NCBI GenBank assembly: GCA_002313325.1
Contig: DCBE01000055.1
Span: 3,291 to 30,557, forward strand
DNA: 27,267 nt
Reading direction: 5' to 3'
From: Flavobacteriaceae bacterium UBA1115
Lineage (GTDB): Bacteria; Bacteroidota; Bacteroidia; Flavobacteriales; Flavobacteriaceae
Shown here: positions 6,836 to 15,604 of the stretch, one piece after another
Position numbering within the stretch: position 1 is the stretch's first letter
Layout of the letters: each line of letters opens with the position of its first letter
Notes under the pieces: model-generated
Databases searched by the model: none
What the model was told of the DNA's origin: nothing
The model's input: the letters and a program-made list of their open reading frames with translations, nothing else
Program-made: the position numbers and the translations under genes

Positions 6836-8105
6836 CGACCATATAGTTTCCCTTTTGGGCACACCCAAAAAGTATCGCTTTTTGCTAGGAGTTAGTGGGG
6901 GTGTGGACAGTGTGGTGTTGGCACATTTGTTACATACACTACAAATTGATTTTGGCGTTGCGCACGTGAATTATGCCTTACGTGGGGCGGATAGCGATGC
7001 CGATGAGCAGTTGGTTCGTGACTTGGCGGCTTCTCTTGATGTAGCTTGTCATGTAACACAAGCACCCATAGATTCCGCTGCATCGGGTATTCAAGAAAAA
7101 GCACGTGACTTACGCTATCATTGGTTTGGGGAAGTGCTGGAAAGCAATGCCTACGACACCCTCTTGACAGCCCACCACGCAGACGATCAATTGGAAACCT
7201 TATTTATGCGCCTAATTAGAGGAAGTGGCCTAGAAGGTTTGGGAGGAATACACGGTAAAAAGAGTTTTTTGGTGCGTCCGTTATTGCCCTTTCGAAAAGA
7301 TGAAATTTTGGCTTATGCAAAAGCCCAAAAACTAAATTGGCGCGAGGATATTTCTAACAGTTCTACCCAATATTTACGCAATGCGATTCGGCATAATGTA
7401 CTGCCGTCTTTTACGGAGTTGTCACCTGATGCAGCTGCCAATACACTTGCGAGCATGCAACATTTGAGGGATGCCTTTGAAAGTATACAGTTGCAACTGC
7501 AAAACCTTAAAGCGGATTGGAAGCAGCAAAGAGAAGCCTTAAAAATCCCTTTTTCGTCTATTGACGAATTACACCCAAAAAGCTTTTGGCTTCACCATCT
7601 GTTTGCGCCTTATGGCCTTGATGTCAAAGAAGTTAGAAAACTGCTGGATACCTATGCGGGAAAAAAATGCACTGGCGAGAAATATATTTTAACGCGCGAA
7701 CGCAATCATCTAATTTTGACGCCCACAGTAGCAATTGTTGCAACTGAGCAAGACTATTTTTTGGTGCCTGAGGAGGGCATAGATACCCCCATCAAACTAA
7801 AGATTTCAGCGGATGTTATCGCATCCCAACCCACGTCTAAATGTGCTTTTTTGGATAAGGAAAAATTGGATTTCCCTTTGATTTTGCGACGTTGGAGAAG
7901 TGGCGATGTATTTTATCCATCGGGGATGACAGGCAAGAAAAAAGTGGCAAAGTTTTTTAAAGATGAAAAAATGTCTGCGCTGGACAAAAAACAACAATGG
8001 CTGCTTTGTTCGGGAGAAGATATTGTTTGGGTAGTTGGCAAACGAATAAATCGTAAATTTGAAGCCGTAGCCAATAAAACTACGCTCCAAATTCAACTAC
8101 TATGA
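6819..8105 (+). CDS. tilS: tRNA(Ile)-lysidine synthase
   Basis: Modifies C34 of the CAU-anticodon tRNA-Ile to lysidine with ATP and lysine, so that the tRNA reads AUA and is charged with isoleucine; an essential cytoplasmic function in most bacteria. I placed the start at the ATG at 6819, which gives a 428-residue protein beginning MVQKFSDHIV. The open frame extends further upstream to 6582, but that part lies inside pabB and is not needed. The PP-loop SGGVDS sits at residues 26-31, followed by the family segments LTAHHADDQLET and RPLLPFRK. The C-terminal domain has the usual WRSGDVFYPSGM...GKKKVAKFF stretch. It overlaps pabB by 17 bp and dsbD by 4 bp (ATGA). Confidence 0.95.
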   Translation: MVQKFSDHIVSLLGTPKKYRFLLGVSGGVDSVVLAHLLHTLQIDFGVAHVNYALRGADSDADEQLVRDLAASLDVACHVTQAPIDSAASGIQEKARDLRYHWFGEVLESNAYDTLLTAHHADDQLETLFMRLIRGSGLEGLGGIHGKKSFLVRPLLPFRKDEILAYAKAQKLNWREDISNSSTQYLRNAIRHNVLPSFTELSPDAAANTLASMQHLRDAFESIQLQLQNLKADWKQQREALKIPFSSIDELHPKSFWLHHLFAPYGLDVKEVRKLLDTYAGKKCTGEKYILTRERNHLILTPTVAIVATEQDYFLVPEEGIDTPIKLKISADVIASQPTSKCAFLDKEKLDFPLILRRWRSGDVFYPSGMTGKKKVAKFFKDEKMSALDKKQQWLLCSGEDIVWVVGKRINRKFEAVANKTTLQIQLL

Positions 8106-10051
8106 GATATTTCCTATTTCTTTTTTGTTGCCTAAGCTTCTCATGGGGTCAAGATCCTGTCAAATGGAGTGCGCAAGCACGACAAACCGACACCAACACC
8201 TATAATGTAATCCTTAAAGCAAACATTCAGGAAAGCTGGAAGTTGTATGACGTAAGCCTTCCAGACGGAGGTCCTTTGCCTACTGTATTGCTGTGGAATA
8301 ACGCAACAGCGATCGGTTCTCTAAAGGGCAGTAAACCCAAAACGGGCTATGATGTTATTTTTGAAATGGATTTGGCCTATTACACGATTGAGTTGATGTG
8401 GGTACAGTCGGTATCTACCGAAGACACTACAATCGAATTACGTATCGAGTATCAAGCCTGTGACGATACACTTTGCATCTTTAGAGAACAGCCTTTGGCT
8501 ATTCCCATTGATGGGTCTTTGGTTAATGCGGTTAATCGCGACCTGACGGATGTGCAGTTAGCAGACAATAATCTAAAATTAGAGCTTAAAAACACCGAAC
8601 TACTGGAAGCTTCTGGTCCCAATTTCAACGTATCTTGGCGGCGTATTTTTGTCTTGGGTCTTTTGGGTGGGTTTCTTGCACTACTGACACCTTGTGTGTT
8701 TCCCTTAATTCCGCTAACGGTTTCTTATTTCTCCAAAAGCAGTGTGAGTCGTGCGGTGGGTATTAGGCGTTCGCTTTCTTATGCCTTTTCCATTGTTGGG
8801 ATTTATGCGTTGTTGAGTTTCCCTTTTCACTTTTTAGACCAACTGAGACCAGAGGTGTTGAATAACATCGCTACCAATGTAGTGCTCAATTTGATTTTCT
8901 TTGTGGTTTTTTTGCTGTTTTCGCTTTCCTTTTTTGGATTGTTTGACCTTACCTTACCTGGAAAATGGTCTGCAAAATCAGATGCCGCTGCCACACGCTC
9001 GTCTTATTTAGGTATCTTTTTTATGGCATTGACACTTGCCGTGGTTTCCTTTTCTTGTACGGGGCCCATATTGGGTTCCTTGCTTGTGGGTTCGCTAACC
9101 GCTGATGGGGGTGCCATGCAACTAACCGCTGGAATGGTAGGTTTTGGAACGGCGTTGGCATTGCCTTTTGGGGTATTGTCTTTCTTTCCAAATGTCTTGA
9201 GTAAACTGCCCAAATCAGGCGGGTGGTTGCAACATGTGAAGGTGTCACTTGGTTTTGTCGAACTCGCCTTGGCCTTGAAGTTTTTGTCCAATGCCGATAT
9301 GGTACAGGGTTGGGGCATACTTCCGAGAGAATTATTTATCGGAGTCTGGATGTTAATATTGTTGTTATGGGCTGTTTACTTGTTTGGTGGTTTTGGATTT
9401 ATGCATCCCAAGCCCAAAAAGAGTGGAGTTAAGCAAAAAGTTTTGGGGGTTTTGGTGGTCTTGTTTGTTACGTATTTGGCGCAAGGATTGATACCCAATC
9501 AACATACGCCATTACGTGCCTTAAGTGGTTTTCCACCACCGGCATTTTATTCTGTTTTCCCAAAGGAATCTGACTGTCCCCTAAATTTGGATTGCTATAA
9601 GGATTACGAAATTGGTAGGGCAGTTGCCATTGAGCAGCAAAAGCCCATATTACTGGATTTTACGGGTTGGGCCTGTGTAAATTGCCGAAAGGTAGAAGAA
9701 AACATTTGGACCCAGCCAGAGGTTTATAAGTTGTTACGTGACGAGATAGTGGTGATTTCCCTTTATGTTGATGATCGCAAACCGTTGCCCGAACCCGAAC
9801 AGCAAACAATTACTTATGCCGATGGCAGCAGCCGTCTGTTGGAAACGTTAGGGCAACAATGGTCTGCCTTTCAGGCCATTAATTTCAAATCGGTTTCGCA
9901 GCCCTATTATGTGTTGCTTCAACCCGATGGAACCATTTTAAATCCACCTATTCAGTACACCGACAAGGCCACTTATTTGTCTTGGCTTAAAGAGGGGATA
10001 GCTGCGGGTAAATCACCCCAACCGTTGGTACCCACCTTTGGCATAGAGTAG
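8102..10051 (+). CDS. dsbD: Thiol:disulfide interchange protein DsbD
   Basis: Inner-membrane protein that carries electrons from cytoplasmic thioredoxin to periplasmic reductases, for example in disulfide isomerisation or cytochrome c maturation. The 649-residue protein has a Sec signal peptide (MRYFLFLFCCLSFSWG, cleavage probably before Gln17). A periplasmic N-terminal domain carries a Cys pair at 120 and 125. Several membrane helices from about residue 182 to 462 hold the two buried cysteines, C198 in LTPCVFP and C319 in FSCTGP. A C-terminal thioredoxin domain has C525-V-N-C528. All three cysteine pairs of the relay are present. A further pair, C492 and C498, precedes the thioredoxin domain. 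It ends the pabB-tilS-dsbD operon and its last 39 bp overlap the convergent flavin reductase gene. Confidence 0.95.
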   Translation: MRYFLFLFCCLSFSWGQDPVKWSAQARQTDTNTYNVILKANIQESWKLYDVSLPDGGPLPTVLLWNNATAIGSLKGSKPKTGYDVIFEMDLAYYTIELMWVQSVSTEDTTIELRIEYQACDDTLCIFREQPLAIPIDGSLVNAVNRDLTDVQLADNNLKLELKNTELLEASGPNFNVSWRRIFVLGLLGGFLALLTPCVFPLIPLTVSYFSKSSVSRAVGIRRSLSYAFSIVGIYALLSFPFHFLDQLRPEVLNNIATNVVLNLIFFVVFLLFSLSFFGLFDLTLPGKWSAKSDAAATRSSYLGIFFMALTLAVVSFSCTGPILGSLLVGSLTADGGAMQLTAGMVGFGTALALPFGVLSFFPNVLSKLPKSGGWLQHVKVSLGFVELALALKFLSNADMVQGWGILPRELFIGVWMLILLLWAVYLFGGFGFMHPKPKKSGVKQKVLGVLVVLFVTYLAQGLIPNQHTPLRALSGFPPPAFYSVFPKESDCPLNLDCYKDYEIGRAVAIEQQKPILLDFTGWACVNCRKVEENIWTQPEVYKLLRDEIVVISLYVDDRKPLPEPEQQTITYADGSSRLLETLGQQWSAFQAINFKSVSQPYYVLLQPDGTILNPPIQYTDKATYLSWLKEGIAAGKSPQPLVPTFGIE

Positions 10052-10480
10052 GGGGTTGCCTTCAAATCGTTTTCCATCTATAACCTTTCCGTAATAGACA
10101 ATATGATCGCCGACTTCCTTAAAGTTGATAATATCACCCATCAAATAACCAAGCCCTCCTTTAATTACGGGATCGGAACTGGACAGCAGTTCGACCTGCT
10201 CAAAGCGTGTTTCCTGACTGTTTTTGGAAGAGGCAAAGGCATTGGAAACAGCCTCTTGTTTTTCTGATAAGATATTGACAGCAAAGGTCTTGCTGGCTTG
10301 AAAAGCAGCATTGGTTTCCGATGCGGTTTTTAAACAAAACAACACAATCGCTGGCTCTAATGAAACAGATGCAAAGGAATTTGCTGTGAAGCCATAGGGT
10401 TTGCCGTTGTGTGTGGTGGTGATTATCGTAATACCTGTGGCAAACTGCCCGCAAATTGCCCTATAATCTTGTTGTTCCAT
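10013..10480 (-). CDS. Flavin reductase-like FMN-binding split-barrel protein
   Basis: A 155-residue flavin reductase-like protein. The N-terminal pattern GQFATGITIITT and the following YGFTANSFASVSLEP are hallmarks of the family, whose members bind FMN or FAD and often reduce it with NAD(P)H for a partner oxygenase. No partner oxygenase is adjacent, so the physiological role is unknown. I chose the ATG at 10480 (MEQQDYRAICGQ) because the family normally starts a few residues before this motif. The longer in-frame start at 10516 would add an odd hydrophobic dozen residues (MKLKKIFAFFAI). The 3' end overlaps dsbD in the opposite direction by 39 bp; both C-termini look genuine. Confidence 0.87.
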   Translation of the reverse strand: MEQQDYRAICGQFATGITIITTTHNGKPYGFTANSFASVSLEPAIVLFCLKTASETNAAFQASKTFAVNILSEKQEAVSNAFASSKNSQETRFEQVELLSSSDPVIKGGLGYLMGDIINFKEVGDHIVYYGKVIDGKRFEGNPLLYAKGGYQRLG

Positions 10481-10541
10481 GATTGCAAAGAACGCAAATA
10501 TTTTTTTTAATTTCATAAAAACCTGCTTGTATGCTTACCCA

Positions 10542-10564
10542 AATTTTTGGTAGTCAATTTTTGG
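10542..10564. repeat. Two direct copies of AATTTTTGG
   Basis: The 9-mer AATTTTTGG occurs at 10542-10550 and again at 10556-10564, 14 bp apart, upstream of the flavin reductase gene. It could be a tandem operator, but in T-rich intergenic DNA this may be chance. Confidence 0.2.
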
Positions 10565-10631
10565 CATAGATGCCCAACAAATCAACATTGAAGTACATAT
10601 CCACCCAGGCGTTGGCTATCATTTGGTTGGG

Positions 10632-12020
10632 TTAGCTAAAAAGGCGCAGTATTTTTTGCAGTACTGGAAATGAGTTGCCATATGGCGCATAGCGCTGAAT
10701 GGGATCAAACCAAGTGGGGCGTGCCACATAAGATTTTAGGTGCGTAAACGCATCAAAAGAATACTTGCCGTGATAGCTGCCTACACCGCTGTAGCCCACG
10801 CCTCCAAATGGCAGTCGTTGGTTGGTGAAATACATGATTACATCGTTGATCATTCCTCCGCCATAACTGTGTTTTTTCATCAGTTTATTTGCCCACTTTT
10901 TACGTTCAGAGAATACGTAGAACGATAGGGGTTTGTCGTAATGCTGTATGATGCGGTCTATTTCAGTTTCGTTTTCATAGCTCAATATGGGTAGGATAGG
11001 TCCAAAAATTTCATCTTGCATGATTATATTTTCCAAATTGTCAACTGCAATTATCGTAGGTGCTACATAGCGGTTTTGTACATCGTGTTCTCCGCCGTAG
11101 AGGATGTCTTGCCCTTCTAGTAGATTTACCATGGCAGTTGCGTGTTTTTCGTGCACCAAACGCGCATAGTCTTCCGATGTTTTGGGATTGTCGCCATACA
11201 TTCGCACAATTTCACTTTTAAGCCCTGTGAGCAATTCTTCGTACTTGCTTTTGTGAACAAGCAAGTAGTCTGGTGACATGCATATTTGACCACAGTTCAT
11301 GTATTTGCCCCAAGCAATACGTCTTGCACTTACCTTGATGTTTGCGGTTTGGTCTACAATACAAGGGTTTTTACCACCCAATTCGAGCGTGGTGGGGGTG
11401 AGGTGTACTGCTGCTGCTTGGGCTACAAGTTTTCCAACGCGAACGCCCCCCGTAAAAAAGATATAATCCCATCGTAATTGCAATAAATTTTCTGCTGTTT
11501 CTGGACCGCCTTGCACTACAGTGACCCATGCCTTAGGGAAAACGGCTGTGATGATTTTTTCAATTACATCAGCGGTATGTGGTGCGTGTTCTGAAGGTTT
11601 TAGAACAACAGTATTACCAGCTGCCACTGCTCCAATAAGAGAGTTTAGTGCCAATTGAAAGGGGTAATTCCAGGGTGCAATGTGAAGCGTAACGCCATAG
11701 GGCTCTGGAACGATCCAATCCTTGCTAGGGGTATTTAACCATTTTCCTTTAATGCGTTTGGGTTTTGCCCAAAACTGCAGGTTCTTGAAAACGGAATTTA
11801 GTTCATCGAGTACTACATAGACTTCAGCCAACCATATTTCAGCAGCAGGTTTACCTAAATCTTTTTTTAATGCAGCACTGATGTCAGTTTCATGCGCTTT
11901 AACACTTTGCTTTAGCGCTTTTAAATGAGTTATTCGTGTCTTGATATCTAAGGTTTCCCCATTTTTAAAAAAATCAGATTGCTTATTTTTTATTGGTATC
12001 AATGTGTTATCCTTAATCAT
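10632..12020 (-). CDS. Aldehyde dehydrogenase, class 3 (fatty/aromatic aldehyde) type
   Basis: NAD(P)-dependent oxidation of an aldehyde to its acid. The 462-residue length and lack of the long N-terminal extension fit the ALDH3 group. Visible catalytic elements are Asn118 in APWNYP, the general base Glu213 in LELGGKNP, and the nucleophile Cys247 in NCGQICMSPDY, with EIFGPILP and a C-terminal LPFGGVGYSG. The C-terminus ends in a short hydrophobic run, as in some membrane-associated members, though no clear membrane helix is seen. The substrate cannot be told from sequence; long-chain or lipid-peroxidation aldehydes are usual for this class. It is probably transcribed alone or with the flavin reductase downstream, about 150 bp away. 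Confidence 0.92.
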   Translation of the reverse strand: MIKDNTLIPIKNKQSDFFKNGETLDIKTRITHLKALKQSVKAHETDISAALKKDLGKPAAEIWLAEVYVVLDELNSVFKNLQFWAKPKRIKGKWLNTPSKDWIVPEPYGVTLHIAPWNYPFQLALNSLIGAVAAGNTVVLKPSEHAPHTADVIEKIITAVFPKAWVTVVQGGPETAENLLQLRWDYIFFTGGVRVGKLVAQAAAVHLTPTTLELGGKNPCIVDQTANIKVSARRIAWGKYMNCGQICMSPDYLLVHKSKYEELLTGLKSEIVRMYGDNPKTSEDYARLVHEKHATAMVNLLEGQDILYGGEHDVQNRYVAPTIIAVDNLENIIMQDEIFGPILPILSYENETEIDRIIQHYDKPLSFYVFSERKKWANKLMKKHSYGGGMINDVIMYFTNQRLPFGGVGYSGVGSYHGKYSFDAFTHLKSYVARPTWFDPIQRYAPYGNSFPVLQKILRLFS

Positions 12021-12094
12021 ATGTGATGTTTCGTTATTTTTTTTAGCGAATGTGTAAAAATATACTTTTCATTTATTATGCCGCCTACTTTTTC

Positions 12095-12102
12095 TACATT
12101 TG
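12095..12102 (+). promoter_or_regulatory. Candidate -7 box for the ilv operon
   Basis: TACATTTG matches TAnnTTTG exactly. Transcription would start near 12108, leaving a leader of about 120 nt before ilvD that contains the small ORF at 12184-12216. No clear -33 TTTG is seen. Confidence 0.45.
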
Positions 12103-12183
12103 AATTAACATTCTTCAAAACAAACCCAATTTTAAACCCTTCATTTTATTCGATTTAAACGCCGAAATTTGCAAACAAGCTAT

Positions 12184-12216
12184 ATGGTTGTTGTTTTGTA
12201 TTTTAGCGCCTTCTAA
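12184..12216 (+). CDS. Possible ilv leader peptide MVVVLYFSAF
   Basis: A 10-codon ORF in the leader of ilvD encodes Met followed by three Val codons and a Leu, the end-products of the operon it precedes. It stops 12 bp before the ilvD ATG. That distance is too short for a terminator hairpin between them, so any control would more likely act on ilvD translation or on an upstream structure. Three GTT codons in a T-rich region could be chance. No known leader is recognised. Confidence 0.3.
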   Translation: MVVVLYFSAF

Positions 12217-12228
12217 CTATTAGGATCC

Positions 12229-13902
12229 ATGGGACACAATCGCTATTCAAAAACTGTTACACAAGATTCTAGTCAGCCTGCAGCCCAAGCCATGCTACAT
12301 GCTATTGGTCTTAATGACGCTGATTTTGATAAGCCTTTTGTGGGAATAGCAAGCACAGGATATGAGGGTAACCCCTGTAATATGCACCTAAATGATTTGG
12401 CCGTTGAAATTAAAAAAGGCACTCAAAAAGCCGATTTGGTAGGTCTTATTTTTAATACCATTGGCGTTAGCGATGGCATATCAATGGGTACGCCCGGTAT
12501 GCGTTTTTCATTGCCTTCAAGAGATTTAATTGCCGACTCTATGGAAACGGTTATGGGCGGTATGTCATACGATGGCATGGTGGCCGTGGTGGGTTGTGAT
12601 AAAAACATGCCTGGCTCTGTCATGGCCATGTTGCGTCTCAACCGTCCAAGTATAATGGTGTATGGTGGTACCATAGCTTCGGGTTATGTTGCTGAAAAAA
12701 AATTAGATATCGTCTCTGCTTTTGAAGCATGGGGTGAAAAAGTATCTGGTAAGATAGCTGAAGCCGAATACAAAGAAGTGATACAAAATGCCTGTCCGGG
12801 TGCAGGTGCGTGTGGCGGAATGTATACGGCCAATACCATGGCTTCGGCGATAGAGGTACTAGGGCTTTCGTTGCCATATAACTCTTCTAACCCTGCGGTT
12901 AGTCAAGAAAAAAGCCTCGAATGTGTAGCTGTTGGTAAGGCCATGCGCTTGCTTATCGAAAAAGACATTAAGCCTAAAGATATAGTCACTAAAAAATCAC
13001 TGGAAAATGCTATGCGATTGGTTATTGTTTTGGGTGGGTCGACTAATGCAGTGTTGCACTTTTTGGCAATAGCCAAGGCAGCAGAGGTCGATTTTACACT
13101 AGATGATTTCCAACGTATTAGTGACACCACACCCTTCTTGGCAGATCTTAAACCAAGCGGTAAATTCCTAATGGAAGATGTGCACCGTGTTGGTGGTGTT
13201 CCAGCTGTAATTAAGTTTATGCTTGATCACGACATGCTCCATGGCGATTGTATCACAGTAACAGGAAAAACACTAGCCGAAAACATGGCAAATGTTCCTT
13301 CGTTACAAGAAGGACAAAAGGTGATTCGTTCCTTGAACAATCCCATAAAAGAAACAGGTCATATACGTATCTTGTTTGGTAACCTAGCATCGGAAGGTTC
13401 TGTTGCCAAAATTACCGGCAAAGAAGGTTTGTATTTCGAAGGTCCAGCCCGTGTTTATGATGGAGAATTTGCTGCCAATGCGGGTATCAAGTCTGGAGAA
13501 GTGAATAAAGGCGAGGTTGTAGTTATTCGCTATGAAGGTCCTAAAGGGGGTCCCGGAATGCCAGAAATGCTTAAACCCACTGCTGCCATCATGGGTGCAG
13601 GTTTGGGTAAGGATGTGGCACTCATTACAGACGGTCGTTTTTCTGGAGGCACGCACGGATTTGTTGTAGGACACATCACACCCGAGGCACAATTGGGTGG
13701 CACGGTAGGGCTTGTTCAAAACGGGGACATCATCCGCATTGACTCCCAATCAAATGAATTGCATGTTAAGCTTAGTGAAGCGGAACTTAATAAGCGTCGT
13801 GACGCATGGGTTGCGCCAGATTTGAAAGTTAGTAAAGGCGTTTTATATAAATACGCAAGCTTGGTTGCTTCTGCTTCTGAAGGTTGTGTGACAGATGAAT
13901 AA
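12229..13902 (+). CDS. ilvD: Dihydroxy-acid dehydratase
   Basis: Dehydrates 2,3-dihydroxyisovalerate and 2,3-dihydroxy-3-methylvalerate to the keto acids that precede valine and isoleucine. The 557-residue enzyme shows the three Fe-S ligands expected of the family: Cys50 in NPCNMH, Cys123 in GCDKNMPG and Cys195 in GACGGMYTANTM. Lys125 in the GCDK motif corresponds to the carbamylated Mg-binding lysine. It opens the ilvD-B-N-C-A operon, whose order is reversed relative to the reaction sequence (IlvA, IlvBN, IlvC, IlvD). The cluster is probably oxygen-sensitive [2Fe-2S], as in related enzymes, but cluster type cannot be read from sequence. ilvB starts 6 bp after the stop. Confidence 0.97.
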   Translation: MGHNRYSKTVTQDSSQPAAQAMLHAIGLNDADFDKPFVGIASTGYEGNPCNMHLNDLAVEIKKGTQKADLVGLIFNTIGVSDGISMGTPGMRFSLPSRDLIADSMETVMGGMSYDGMVAVVGCDKNMPGSVMAMLRLNRPSIMVYGGTIASGYVAEKKLDIVSAFEAWGEKVSGKIAEAEYKEVIQNACPGAGACGGMYTANTMASAIEVLGLSLPYNSSNPAVSQEKSLECVAVGKAMRLLIEKDIKPKDIVTKKSLENAMRLVIVLGGSTNAVLHFLAIAKAAEVDFTLDDFQRISDTTPFLADLKPSGKFLMEDVHRVGGVPAVIKFMLDHDMLHGDCITVTGKTLAENMANVPSLQEGQKVIRSLNNPIKETGHIRILFGNLASEGSVAKITGKEGLYFEGPARVYDGEFAANAGIKSGEVNKGEVVVIRYEGPKGGPGMPEMLKPTAAIMGAGLGKDVALITDGRFSGGTHGFVVGHITPEAQLGGTVGLVQNGDIIRIDSQSNELHVKLSEAELNKRRDAWVAPDLKVSKGVLYKYASLVASASEGCVTDE

Positions 13903-13908
13903 CGGAGG

Positions 13909-15603
13909 ATGAAAAAAGAAAACATTTCGGGTTCAGAAGCACTAATTTACTGCTTATTAGCAGAAGGCGTTGGTCTTATTTACGGATACCCAGGTGGTGC
14001 TATTATGCCCTTTTATGACGAACTCTACAAGTTTCAAGACAAACTGCAACACGTGCTTACACGACACGAGCAGGGTGCAACACACGCAGCACAAGGTTTT
14101 GCCCGTGTTTCGGGAAAAGTGGGTGTCTGTGTAGCAACGTCAGGTCCCGGTGCAACTAACTTGGTTACAGGTATTGCAGATGCCATGATTGATTCAACTC
14201 CGATGGTATGCATAACAGGTCAGGTGCCTTCGCACTTATTGGGGTCAGATGCCTTTCAAGAAACCGATATCATTGGTATTTCAACTCCAGTTACCAAATG
14301 GAATTATCAGATTACAGACGTAAAAGAAATTCCCGAAATCATGGCCAAGGCATTTTACATTGCGCGTTCGGGTCGTCCAGGGCCAGTGCTTATTGACATT
14401 ACTAAGGATGCCCAATTTGCCACTGCTGATTTTGAATACAAACCATGTGTGTCTATTCGCAGCTACAATCCAATTCCAGTTGTGAACCCATCCGAAGTTG
14501 ACGCTGCTGCAGCCATAATTTTGAATGCTGAAAAGCCTTTGATTGTTTGGGGTCAGGGGGTTATTCTCGGTAAAGCAGAAGAAGAATTTAAGGCATTTGT
14601 TGAAAAAGCCAATATACCTGCTGCTTGGACCATACTTGGTGTATCGGCTTTGCCAACTTCACACCCTTTAAATGTGGGTATGGTAGGCATGCACGGCAAC
14701 TATGGACCCAATGTACTGACAAACGAATGCGATGTGCTTATTGCCATTGGAATGCGTTTCGACGACCGAGTAACGGGTAGGTTAGATGGCTATGCCAAGC
14801 AGGCTAAGGTTGTTCATTTGGAGATTGACCCAGCTGAGGTGAACAAAAATGTTGCCGCAGATGTGGCCGTTCTTGGAGATGTTAAGCAGACCTTGCCAAT
14901 GCTAACCCAAAAAATAGCTTCTAAGCCCTACACCGAATGGTTTGGAAAGTTTAAGGCTCACGATAAAATCGAATTTGATACCGTGATCAATAAAGACTTA
15001 AACCCAACCAAAGAAGGTTTGAGCATGGCGGAGGTGCTGAAAGAAATTAACCGGGCTTCTAACAGCGATGCCGTTGTGGTTTCTGATGTAGGTCAGCATC
15101 AAATGATAGCTTGCCGATACGCAACATTTAACCATTCAAAAAGTAAAATTACATCAGGTGGTTTAGGTACTATGGGGTTTGCCTTACCAGCCGCTTTGGG
15201 TGCTAAAATGGGTGCCCCAAACAGGGAGGTAGTTGCCATTATTGGCGATGGCGGATTTCAGATGACCATCCAAGAACTGGGTACGATTTTCCAAACGCAA
15301 GCAGCTGTTAAGGTAGTAGTGCTCAACAACGATTTTCTTGGTATGGTTCGTCAATGGCAACAGTTGTTTTTTGATAAGCGATATGCTTCTACTGAAATGG
15401 TTAACCCAGACTTTGTTAAAATCGCTGAAGGTTATTTTATCGATGCCAAGCGTGTTACCAAAAGAGATGCATTAGGAAAAGCCGTTGATGAAATGATGGC
15501 TTCCGATAAGCCCTATTTCCTCGAAGTCTGTGTTGAAAAAGAAGATAATGTATTCCCGATGATACCTTCAGGTGCTTCGGTTTCTGAAATAAGATTGTCA
15601 TAA
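13909..15603 (+). CDS. ilvB: Acetolactate synthase, large (catalytic) subunit
   Basis: ThDP-dependent enzyme that condenses two pyruvates to acetolactate, or pyruvate and 2-ketobutyrate to acetohydroxybutyrate. In the 564-residue protein the ThDP-activating Glu54 lies in TRHEQGATHAAQG. The Mg-ThDP motif runs from GDGG (446-449) to NN (473-474). Trp483 in RQWQ is the residue at which herbicide resistance changes occur in plant homologues, and it is retained. The small regulatory subunit follows after one base. GGAGG directly abuts the ATG with no spacer, so it probably does not act as a normal ribosome-binding site. Confidence 0.97.
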   Translation: MKKENISGSEALIYCLLAEGVGLIYGYPGGAIMPFYDELYKFQDKLQHVLTRHEQGATHAAQGFARVSGKVGVCVATSGPGATNLVTGIADAMIDSTPMVCITGQVPSHLLGSDAFQETDIIGISTPVTKWNYQITDVKEIPEIMAKAFYIARSGRPGPVLIDITKDAQFATADFEYKPCVSIRSYNPIPVVNPSEVDAAAAIILNAEKPLIVWGQGVILGKAEEEFKAFVEKANIPAAWTILGVSALPTSHPLNVGMVGMHGNYGPNVLTNECDVLIAIGMRFDDRVTGRLDGYAKQAKVVHLEIDPAEVNKNVAADVAVLGDVKQTLPMLTQKIASKPYTEWFGKFKAHDKIEFDTVINKDLNPTKEGLSMAEVLKEINRASNSDAVVVSDVGQHQMIACRYATFNHSKSKITSGGLGTMGFALPAALGAKMGAPNREVVAIIGDGGFQMTIQELGTIFQTQAAVKVVVLNNDFLGMVRQWQQLFFDKRYASTEMVNPDFVKIAEGYFIDAKRVTKRDALGKAVDEMMASDKPYFLEVCVEKEDNVFPMIPSGASVSEIRLS

Positions 15604-15604
15604 T

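Noticed and set aside
10561..10577. TTGGCAT...TGCCCAA hairpin upstream of the flavin reductase gene
   Set aside because: The stem needs a bulge, is short, and has no T-tract; not distinguishable from chance.
12078..12158. 26-codon ORF (MPPTFSTFELT...) upstream of ilvD as a leader peptide
   Set aside because: It overlaps the candidate -7 box, so most of it would lie before the transcript starts, and it is not enriched in Val, Leu or Ile codons.
13904..13908. GGAGG directly before the ilvB ATG, resembling a strong Shine-Dalgarno site
   Set aside because: There is no spacer between it and the start codon, other genes here lack such sites, and Bacteroidota rarely rely on them. Probably chance.
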